64,000 nucleotides of DNA from Chrysaora quinquecirrha (Eukaryota; Cnidaria; Scyphozoa; Semaeostomeae; Pelagiidae): contig JACTAT010000041.1 in the NCBI GenBank assembly GCA_014526335.1, positions 770,420 to 834,419 on the forward strand, read 5' to 3'. The notes beneath the pieces are model-generated. The model saw only the letters and a list, made by a program, of their open reading frames with translations. It had not been told where the DNA came from and made no database searches. The position numbers and the translations under genes were made by a program. Every line of letters begins with the position of its first letter. Position 1 is the first letter of the stretch. Below, in pieces: positions 37,901-49,900 of this stretch.

Positions 37901-40900
37901 ACTGTAAGATTGGTCATTGTAAGTTGTCAATTTTACAAAGGATATCTCATGTATACACGTTGTTGTCAATACATCTTTCCATGTATGTCTTCTGTGCCTC
38001 AGTTTTGTGCCAATATAGCATTATTTGTTGTTGGAAATGACTATCTTTTGGTAGTTAGGGTGTTGGATACATCAAACATAGAAGCTCTCGTAGCATAGTC
38101 GTTTTATGAAACATTACATCATGAAAATGAATCTAATCAACGATGTCGAAGTATTTCTAAGTCTAAACATTTTTCAGACAGTCTGAAAATGAAGGAAAAT
38201 AATTGAAAGGGGATTATGGATATTTAGTGCATTAAAATTTTTTAGAAAGCTATTCTGCATTATTTAATGAAAGGCTGATTGTTTATAAACAATGGGATTG
38301 GAAAAAATAGGCCTAAAATGAGCAGAGCAGTTATATCTAAAAGTATTGTAATGTTGACTTACTGATCCATTACTTGCACAAATTAAACTTGATGAAGAAT
38401 TCTCATAATTCATGTTGATGAATACGTTGACAAAATGTTCTTATCTCCATTATTTACTGAGATTTTTACGGTAAACATTTATGAATCATTTAGGCCTAGT
38501 TGGACTCAGTTGATTGATGATCTCATTTCAAATCAGAGATGCTATAGATACTGACGCGTTACTGACGCGTTACTGTCGCGTTACTGCACGCGTTACTGCA
38601 GGATGACAATACTTTTGCAATTCATTCAACGCGTTACCACGCGTTACTGATATATAATAAAATATATATATATATTTTCTTATATTTGACAGTAACGCGT
38701 AGTAACCCGTCATATCTTGGATGTTTTCACTTGGAAATTGCTAGCAACAAGAGTAACGCGTGCAGTAACGCGTGCAGTAATGCGTGTCATGCAGTAACGC
38801 GTGCAGTAACAGGTTTGTACCAGGTGTACGACTGTAAGGTTGGTCATTGTAAGTCGTCAATTTTACAAAGGATATCTCATGTATACACGTTGTTGTCAAT
38901 ACATCTTTCCATGTATGTCTTCTGTGCCACAGTTTTGTGCCAATATAGCATTATTTGTTGTTGGAAATGACTATCTTTTGGTAGTTAGGGTGTTGGATAC
39001 ATCAAACATAGAAGCTCTCGTAGCATAATCATTTTATGAAACATTGCATCATGAAAATGAATCTAATCAACGATGTCGAAGTATTTCTAAGTCTAAACAT
39101 TTTTCAGACAGTCTGAAAATGAAGGAAAATAATTGAAAGGGGATTATGGATATTTAGTGCATTAAAATTTTTTAGAAAGCTATTCTGCATTATTTAATGA
39201 GGGGTACTTCGGGGGGGTCCCAATACCGCAATACCGAGCCAAAATATCGCCGAATCCCGAATATCGCACGAAAAAATTGCAAAATACCGCAAATTGCTGA
39301 AAACTAAAATATCAGTATTGTTAATGTGATTATGACACAGAACACCAGCGTATAAGAATTTGAATCCATCTTTAACACATTTGTCCCATTTCTCCCTCCA
39401 GATCCGTAGTTAGGTCATGTTAAGCTGGACTAGCGAGCAAAGCGAGCGAAATTTTCGGGTCTGGGGGTTAGCCACCAGAAAAATTTTTAGGACCACGCCC
39501 TCTAGAATGCCGGGAAACGCCCTTCAGTGTGCCGGGAAACGCCCTATTTTGGATAAAATGAAAGAACATCCTCGTTTTGGTAGAGATGAAGCAGTCAATG
39601 AGGAGGAAAGAACTTAATAAGAGCGTAATTATAAACTCAAGAACCCTAAAACTCAAGACACAACATTGAGAGCTTTGAAAATTTTAGAAAATTTTGGTTA
39701 AAAACTGGTCCCGTGTATTGCTTAACTTGTTATTTTATGTCTTCTTGTTGTTTGTCTTGGCATTTTACCTTGGAATTTTATTCAGACCGAATCTTGCTCC
39801 CACTGTATGCACCGACAACGCTTCCTAGTGGTAGCCTAGTTGCCAGGGGCGCACATTACTGGGATGAGGGTGTGACACCCCCTAATATTTTGTCAGTCGG
39901 TCCAGAAATTTTACCTTATTGGCAACGTCAGTCTAAAAATTTGATTAGTAGTTAGTCCAAAACTTGGACAAATTTGAAAAGTTTGGACCAGGAAAGTTCT
40001 CAGTAATCTTCGAGTCTTTCTGTAAAGTTACGAGTGAAGAACTGATATATCTAACGATAACAATCGATCCAGGACAGTTAAAATTGAATTCGGTCCCATG
40101 AGAATTGGAAAGTAGTCAGTAAGGGACCAACACAGCGTTTTAGACGAAAACGATGAACATAAATCACTAGGGGAATGCGTAGAGCACTTTGAGACGCTTG
40201 TTTTTTTAAATTGTTGCTTTCCTAGTTACGTTTACTGTCTTTCCTTTCGGGAAAAGTCATTGGCAATTGGACATCTTAAGAGGCCCAGACGGTTCCCAAA
40301 ATCTTAGTTTGTCCCATCTACGTTTACGTCCCCAAATTATATTCTAGATGTGCGCCACTGCTAGTTGCTCAAGAAAAGACGCACATTCTTGCATTTTGGT
40401 AATAATTCTTATCGAGTTAACTTGGAGATCGCAAATGTAGACAACACGAACAAGTTCAGTGCAATACCAACTGGCTGCATGAACTCACAACACGATACAG
40501 GATTAGTAGCTAACATTTTACACTCTTTTTTTTATAAGAATAAAGTTTATAAGAATATTGAGGCTCAGAATCATCCAATTTTAAGAATATTGTAAGAATA
40601 TGCTCAGCCTCAGCTCGCATATTTGTGCCTCATTTTTCAGCAGTTGCCTGTTTTGCAATGTTAAAACGAAACTTCATGATTGTTAAACAACATTCTTATT
40701 GTTATAATAGTTGAATTTTTCTTTCGCTCCGCCATTTACTCGTAATTTTTCTTTTAACTATGTTCCCCTGAAACCATATCATGTTTGAAAAATAAGAATA
40801 CTTTAAGAATATTTTCAGGCTCAAAACGAAAATTTCTTAAGAATATTGAGGCTGGGCAAAATTTATAGTATTCTTATAAAAAAAGAGTGTATGCAGTAAC

Positions 40901-43900
40901 CATGCAGTAACAGGTTTGTACCAGGTGTACGACTGTAACATTGGTCATTGTAAGTCGTCGATTTTACAAAGGATATCTCATGTATACCCCTCTTCTGAAA
41001 ATGAAGGAAAATAATTGAAAGGGGATTATGGATATTTAGTGCATTAAAATTTTTTACAAAGCTATTCTGCATTATTTAATGAAATGCTGATTGTTTATAA
41101 ACAATGGGATTGGAAAAAATAGGCCTAAAATGAGCAGAGCAGTCATATCTAAAAGTATTCTAATGTTGACTTACTGATCCATTACTTGCACATATTATAC
41201 TTGATGAAGAATTCTCATAATTCATGTTGATGAATAAGTTGACAACATGTTCTTATCTCCAATATTTACTGAGTTTTTTACGGTAAACATTTATGAATTA
41301 GTTAGGCTTAGTTGGACTCAGTTGATTGACGATCTCATCTCAAATCAGAGATGCTATAGATACTGACGCGTTACTGACGCGTTACTGTCGCGTTACTGCA
41401 CGCGTTACTACAGGTTGACAATACTTTTGCCATTCATTCAACGCGTTACCACGCGTTACTGATATATAATAAAATATATATATATATATATTTATATTTG
41501 ACAGTAACGCGTAGTAACGCGTCATATCTTGGGTGTTTTCACTTGGAAATTGCTAGCAACAAGAGTAACGCGTGCAGTAACGCGTGCAGTAACGCGTGTC
41601 ATGCAGTAACGCATGCAGTAACAGGTTTGTACCAGGTGTACGACTGTAACATTGGTCATTGTAAGTCGTCGATTTTACAAAGGATATCTCATGTATACAC
41701 GTTGTTGTCAATACGTCTTTCCATGTATGTCTTCTGTGCCACAGTATTGTGCCAATATAGCATTATTTGTTGTTGGAAATAACTATCTTTTGTTAGTTAG
41801 GGTGTTGGATACATCAAACAAAGAAGCTCTCGTAGCATAATTGTTTTATGAAACATTACATCATGAATAAGAATCTAATCAACGATGTCGAAGTATTTCT
41901 AAGTCTAAACATTTTTCAGACAGTCTGAAAATGAAGGAAAATAATTGAAAGGGGATTATGGATATTTAGTGCATTAAAATTTTTTACAAAGCTATTCTGC
42001 ATTATTTAATGAAATGCTGATTGTTTATAAACAATGGCATTGGAAAAAATAGGCCTAAAATGAGCAGAGCAGTCATATCTAAAAGTATTCTAATGTTGAC
42101 TTACTGATCCATTACTTGCACATATTATACTTGATGAAGAATTCTCATAATTCATGTTGATGAATAAGTTGACAACATGTTCTTATCTCCAATATTTACT
42201 GAGTTTTTTACGGTAAACATTTATGAATTAGTTAGGCCTAGTTGGACTCAGTTGATTAATGATCTCATCTCAAATCAGAGATGCTATAGATACTGACGGG
42301 TTACTGTCGCGTTACTGTCGCGTTACTGCACGCGTTACTGCAGGATGACAATACTTTTGCCATTCATTCAACGCGTTACCACGCGTTACTGATATATAAT
42401 AAAATATATATATATATTTTTATATTTGACAGTAACGCGTAGTAACGCGTCATATCTTGGGTGTTTTCACTTGGAAATTGCTAGCAACAAGAGTAACGCG
42501 TGCAGTAACGCGTGCAGTAACGCGTGTCATGCAGTAACGCGTGCAGTAACAGGTTTGTACCAGGTGTACGACTGTAACATTGGTCATTGTAAGTCGTCGA
42601 TTTTACAAAGGATATCTCATGTATACACGTTGTTGTCAATACGTCTTTCCATGTATGTCTTCTGTGCCACAGTTTTGTGCCAATATAGCATTATTTGTTG
42701 TTGGAAATAACTATCTTTTGTTAGTTAGGGTGTTGGATACATCAAACATAGAAGCTCTCGTAGCATAATCGTTTTATGAAACATTACATCATGAAAAAGA
42801 ATCTAATCAACGATGTCGAAGTATTTCTAAGTCTAAACATTTTTCAGACATCTGAAAATGAAGGAAAATAATTGAAAGGGGATTATGGATATTTAGTGCA
42901 TTAAAATTTTTTACAAAGCTATTCTGCATTATTTAATGAAATGCTGATTGTTTATAAACAATGGGATTGGAAAAAATAGGCCTAAAATGAGCAGAGCAGT
43001 CATATCTAAAAGTATTCTAATGTTGACTTACTGATCCATTACTTGCACATATTATACTTGATGAAGAATTCTCATAATTCATGTTGATGAATAAGTTGAC
43101 AACATGTTCTTATCTCCAATATTTACTGAGTTTTTTACGGTAAACATTTATGAATTAGTTAGGCTTAGTTGGACTCAGTTGATTGACGATCTCATCTCAA
43201 ATCAGAGATGCTATAGATACTGACGCGTTACTGTCGCGTTACTGCACGCGTTACTACAGGTTGACAATACTTTTGCCATTCATTCAACGCGTTACCACGC
43301 GTTACTGATATATAATAAAATATATATATATATTTTTATATTTGACAGTAACGCGTAGTAACGCGTCATATCTTGGGTGTTTTCAATTGGAAATTGCTAG
43401 CAACAAGAGTAACGCGTGCAGTAACGCGTGCAGTAATGCGTGTCATGCAGTAACGCGTGCAGTAACAGGTTTGTACCAGGTGTACGACTGTCATTGGTCA
43501 TTGTAAGTCGTCGATTTTACAAAGGATATCTCATGTATACACGTTGTTGTCAATAAGTCTTTCCATGTATGTCTTCTGTGCCACAGTTTTGTGCCAATAT
43601 AGCATTATTTGTTGTTGGAAATGACTATCTTTTGTTAGTTAGAATGTTGGATACATCAAACATAGAAGCTCTCGTAGCATAATCGTTTTATGAAACATTA
43701 CATCATGAAAATGAATCTAATCAACGATGTCGAAGTATTTCTAAGTCTAAACATTTTTCAGACAGTCTGAGAATGAAGGAAAATAATTGAAAGGGGATTA
43801 TGGATATTTAGTGCATTAAAATTTTTTAGAAAGCTATTCTGCATTATTTAATGAAAGGCTGATTGTTTATAAACAATGGGATTGCAAAAAATAGGCCTAA

Positions 43901-46900
43901 AATGAGCAGAGCAGTTATATCTAAAAGTATTGTAATGTTGACTTACTGATCCATTACTTGCACAAATTATACTTGATGAAGAATTCTCATATTTCATGTT
44001 GATGAATACGTTGACAAAATGTTCTTATCTCCATTATTTACTGAGTTTTTTACGGTAAACATTTATGAATCATTTAGGCCTAGTTGGACTCAGTTGATTG
44101 ATGATCTCATTTCAAATCAGAGATGCTATAGATACTGACGCGTTACTGACGCGTTACTGTCGCGTTACTGCACGCGTTACTGCAGGATGACAATACTTTT
44201 GCAATTCATTCAACGCGTAACCACGCGTTACTGATATATAATAAAATATATATATATATTTTTTTATATTTGACAGTAACGCGTAGTAACGCGTCATATC
44301 TTGGATGTTTTCACTTGGAAATTGCTAGCAACAAGAGTAACGTGTGCAGTAACGTGTGCAGTAACGCGTGTCATGCAGTAACGCGTGCAGTAACAGGTTT
44401 GTATCAGGTGTACGACTGTAAGATTGGTCATTGTAAGTTGTCAAATTTACAAAGGATATCTCATGTATACACGTTGTTGTCAATACATCTTTCCATGTAT
44501 GTCTTCTGTGCCTCAGTTTTGTGCCAATATAGCATTATTTGTTGTTGGAAATGACTATCTTTTGGTAGTTAGGGTGTTGGATACATCAAACATAGAAGCT
44601 CTCGTAGCATAGTCGTTTTATGAAACATTACATCATGAAAATGAATCTAATCAACGATGTCGAAGTATTTCTAAGTCTAAACATTTTCAGACAGTCTGAA
44701 AATGAAGGAAAATAATTGAAAGGGATTATGGATATTTAGTGCATTAAATTTTTTAGAAAGCTATTCTGCATTATTTAATGAAAGGCTGATTGTTTATAAA
44801 CAATGGGATTGGAAAAATAGGCCTAAAATGAGCAGAGCAGTTATATCTAAAAGTATTGTAATGTTGACTTACTGATCCATTACTTGCACAAATTAAACTT
44901 GATGAAGAATTCTCATAATTCATGTTGATGAATACGTTGACAAAATGTTCTTATCTCCATTATTTACTGAGATTTTTACGGTAAACATTTATGAATCATT
45001 TAGGCCTAGTTGGACTCAGTTGATTGATGATCTCATTTCAAATCAGAGATGCTATAGATACTGACGCGTTACTGACGCGTTACTGTCGCGTTACTGCACG
45101 CGTTACTGCAGGATGACAATACTTTTGCAATTCATTCAACGCGTTACCACGCGTTACTGATATATAATAAAATATATATATATATTTTCTTATATTTGAC
45201 AGTAACGCGTAGTAACCCGTCATATCTTGGATGTTTTCACTTGGAAATTGCTAGCAACAAGAGTAACGCGTGCAGTAACGCGTGCAGTAATGCGTGTCAT
45301 GCAGTAACGCGTGCAGTAACAGGTTTGTATCAGGTGTACGACTGTAAGGTTGGTCATTGTAAGTCGTCAATTTTACAAAGGATATCTCATGTATACACGT
45401 TGTTGTCAATACATCTTTCCATGTATGTCTTCTGTGCCACAGTTTTGTGCCAATATAGCATTATTTGTTGTTGGAAATGACTATCTTTTGGTAGTTAGGG
45501 TGTTGGATACATCAAACATAGAAGCTCTCGTAGCATAGTCGTTTTATGAAACATTACATCATGAAAATGAATCTAATCAACGATGTCGAAGTATTTCTAA
45601 GTCTAAACATTTTTCAGACAGTCTGAAAATGAAGGAAAATAATTGAAAGGGGATTATGGATATTTAGTGCATTAAAATTTTTTAGAAAGCTATTCTGCAT
45701 TATTCAATGAAAGGCTGATTGTTTATAAACAATGGGATTGCAAAAAATAGGCCTAAAATGAGCAGAGCAGTTATATCTAAAAGTATTGTAATGTTGACTT
45801 ACTGATCCATTACTTGCACAAATTATACTTGATGAAGAATTCTCATAATTCATGTTGATGAATACGTCGACAAAATGTTCTTATCTCCATTATTTACTGA
45901 GATTTTTACTGTAAACATTTATGAATCATTTAGGCCTAGTTGGACTCAGTTGATTGATGATCTCATTTCAAATCAGAGATGCTATAGATACTGACGCGTT
46001 ACTGACGCGTTACTGTCGCGTTACTGCACGCGTTACTGCAGGATGACAATACTTTTGCAATTCATTCAACGCGTAACCACGCGTTACTGATATATAATAA
46101 AATATATATATATATTTTCTTATATTTGACAGTAACGCGTAGTAACCCGTCATATCTTGGATATTTTCACTTGGAAATTGCTAGCAACAAGAGTAACGCG
46201 TGCAGTAACGCGTGCAGTAATGCGTGTCATGCAGTAACGCGTGCAGTAACAGGTTTGTACCAGGTGTACGACTGTAAGGTTGGTCATTGTAAGTCGTCAA
46301 TTTTACAAAGGATATCTCATGTATACACGTTGTTGTCAATACATCTTTCCATGTATGTCTTCTGTGCCACAGTTTTGTGCCAATATAGCATTATTTGTTG
46401 TTGGAAATGACTATCTTTTGGTAGTTAGGGTGTTGGATACATCAAACATAGAAGCTCTCGTAGCATAATCGTTTTATGAAACATTACATCATGAAAAAGA
46501 ATCTAATCAACGATGTCGAAGTAGCTCTACGTCTAAACATTTTTAAGACAATCTTGGACAAAATATATCCAGACTGTTGGTGATCGATGTTAATATTCCA
46601 TTGCCCCCCTCCCCCACCAATCAATGTTGTTCTATTGTAAAATTTCAGCAAGAATGCGCCTGCTCCCATCAAGCCTTAAATTCAACGCCAATAACAACAT
46701 TGATCTTGGGGAAGGGGGGGGAGTAGAAAGTGCCATCAAAAGTCCAGTAAATTATGTCCAAGATAGTCTGAAAATGAAGGAAAATAATTGAAAGGGGATT
46801 ATGGATATTGAGTGCATTGGAATTTTTTAGAAAGCTATTCTGCATTATTTAATGAAAGGCTGATTGTTTATAAACAATTGGATTGGAAAAAATAGGCCTA

Positions 46901-49900
46901 AAATGAGCAGAGCAGTTATATCTAAAAGTATTGTAATGTTGACTTACTGATCCATTACTTGCACATATTATACTTGATGAAGAATTCTCATAATTCATGT
47001 TGATGAATACGTTGACAAAATGTTCTTATCTCCATTATTTACTGAGATTTTTACGGTAAACATTTATGAATCATTTAGGCCTAGTTGGACTCAGTTGATT
47101 GATGATCTCATCTCAAATCAGAGATGCAATAGATACTGACGCATTACTGACGCGTTACTGTAGCGTTACTGCACGCGTTACTGCAGGATGACAATACTTT
47201 TGCTATTCATTCAACGCGTTACCACATGTTACTGATATATAATAAAATATATATATATATATTTTTCTATATTTGACAGTAACGCGTAGTAACGCGTCAT
47301 ATCTTGGATGTTTTCACTTGGAAATTGCTAGCAACAAGAGTAACGCGTGCAGTAACGCGTGCAGTAACGCGTGTCATGCAGTAACGCGTGCAGTAACAGG
47401 TTTGTACCAGGTGTACGACTGTAAGATTGGTCATTGTAAGTCGTCAATTTTACAAAGGATATCTCATGTATACACGTTGTTTTCAATACATCTTTCCATG
47501 TATGTCTTCTGTGCCACAGTTTTGTGCCAATATAGCATTATTTGTTGTTGAAAATGACTATCTTTTGTTAGCTAGGGTGTTGGATACATCAACCATAGAA
47601 GCTCTCGTAGCATAATCGTTTTATGAAACTTCATGATTGTTGCTCACCTGAGAGGCAGGTGACACAAGACGGTGAACAGCATCCTCCTTCAAAGAAAATA
47701 TGCGGAAAGAGGCCTATGGCGAGCAGATCAATGAGATCCATCTACATCTGGCCATCAGCACGCTTTACAACTAGGGATGCGGTCCGAAAATGTTGAAATA
47801 GGTTGACAAGTAAAGTGCTTCTTAATTGCGAGAGCGGGAAATAAATTTTAAGACTTGTGGTTATACAGTCTTTATTGCATTCAGTTTTTTAATCTTTTGC
47901 TACTTTGTCTCGTTCACAAGTTTGTAAGCGCAAAAATATAAATATGGTAAACTGGCACATTAGCCAGCACTAAGTTTAGGTACGTCGGCACATCGGAAAA
48001 AAGGCTAGCATCTTGTACTAAGACTTGAAACACTGACATTTTGGCAGATATGAGAACATGGCACATTTTCAGGTTCTAAGCTCTTGAACATTGGCATGTA
48101 TACAAAAATATGGCATATATGCACATGCAAAGTTTTTGCCCGACCACATGCAAGAAAATATTGCACATGGCACAATAATCTTTGGTACAAAACAAGGTAC
48201 GAAAATCTGGCATGGTGGCACATACTTACTGTTGGCAGGATGGCATTTAAGGAAAATATGACACAAGGCATGTTAGACAAAATATTCCGAAGAAAATATG
48301 CTTAATGATGATGATCAGATTGCAGAAGCTGAGCTTGTACTGCATTACCAAGCAGTGGGAGCAAAATATGAAGAAAGCTGTCTTAGAGATGTGAGAAATG
48401 TAGCAGGTCAAAGACAATGAAGACCACCAAAAAGATTTGATTAACAACATTGTTATGCTACAGAAACACTCAGCAGATATCAATGAACCAAGAAATATAA
48501 ATGAAGCAAGGAAAAAAGAATATTCACGCTTTATATGTGGATGGCATACAATTGTTTTCTAGCAATACTGATCTACTTATAGGAGAAAATGTGAGAGACA
48601 CATATATTATCGTAAGAAGGAACGTTGACCCCCGTCTGGGACTATTTTAGTTTTTTTGAAAGCTGATCTTTGTTGATGCGTGAGGAGACGGTGGCTATCT
48701 CTAAAATCAGGAACAACGAGAACATGAGGAACAAAGTAGGAACATGAGGAACAAGGTGGGAACAAAGTAGGAACATGAGGAACAAAGTAGGAACATGAGG
48801 AACAAGGCAGGAACAGGGCGGGAACATGAGGAACAAGGTGGGAACATGAGGAACAAGGCGGGAACAAAGTGGGAACATGAGGAACAAGGCAGGAACATGA
48901 GGAACAAGGCGGGAACAAAGTGGGAACATGAGGAACAAGGTGGGAACATGAGGAACAAGGCGGGAACAAGGCGGGAACATGAGGAACAAGGCGGGAACAA
49001 AGTAGGAACATGAGGAACAAAGTAGGAACATGAGGAACAAGGCAGGAACAGGGCGGGAACATGAGGAACAAGGTGGGAACATGAGGAACAAGGCGGGAAC
49101 AAAGTGGGAACATGAGGAACAAGGTGGGAACATGAGGAACAAGGTGGGAACAAAGCGGGAGCATGAGGAACAAGGCGGGAACAAAGTGGGAACATGAGGA
49201 ACAAGGCGGGAACATCGGGAACAAAGTGGGAAAAGACTTAATGTTAGACTTATTACACAGGTTTCAGTGTAATAAGTATTCGCAGCACAATATTTTGTTC
49301 TTGTTGTTGTTGGAAAGCTGCTCAAACGGTCAGTGTAGCGAATTGCTGTTGTTGTTCATGGTGAATTTAAGCAGGTCTTAAAAAAGCTATTGTTCAGCTA
49401 TTAGCTACTATTTGTTTTAAGTCGAACATTGGACATTTTGCGTTGGGCGTTGAAGCGTTGACGAGCTGACCCAGAGTTGGCCTGCGTCGCGTGGCCTCGT
49501 TTCCGTTTGGCGGGAAAATAACACTCTAATATTAGACTCACTACACGAGTCTCTAGTTTACGCTCCCCTTATTTTGATTTGTCACTCCAACAGAGACTCA
49601 TGTCCTTACAGCTCTGGAACTGGCAAAAAAGAGTTGCCTCGTTTTCATTTTACCGGTATGTGGAAAAGTCGGAATGCTACCGACCAGGGACTCTTAAGGC
49701 TCTCTTGCCTTTATTCGAGAATTAATTCCAATTTTTATTTCAAATTCTGCTGTAAAATTCCATAGCGAATCTAATGATGTTTTCGGCTTGTTTCTATCTG
49801 TTTTACAAGACTCACAACTTGTCTTTAAGTCTGCCGACACTTCGGCTCAGCACTCTGATGGGCCTAAATTCGGTGAAACTAAAGTGGGTCGAAAAACAAT

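Larger units (their letters stand above)
36569..47628. repeat. 11-kb satellite-like tandem array, unit about 930 bp, about 10 copies, inside a GMPPA intron
   Basis: Unit starts (word CAAAATGTTCTTATCTCC or CAACATGTTC) fall at 36,569, 37,500, 38,431, 41,243, 42,173, 43,100, 44,014, 44,941, 45,871 and 47,015. A deleted partial unit lies at 40,890-41,242. Spacing is 914-931 bp except where other elements are inserted (39,201-40,889 and about 46,550-46,763). Units are nearly identical and fall into subtypes: 41,243-43,100 share CAACATGTTC and ATTAGTTAGG, while 37,500/38,431 closely match 44,014/44,941/45,871. The recurring 94-codon frame (e.g. 36,824) starts at TTG and is not a gene. Confidence 0.95.

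Noticed and set aside
48607..49325. 165-227-codon Leu/Cys/Pro-rich minus-strand frames
   Set aside because: Pure translation of the fold-back minisatellite in three frames at once; no start context or domain.
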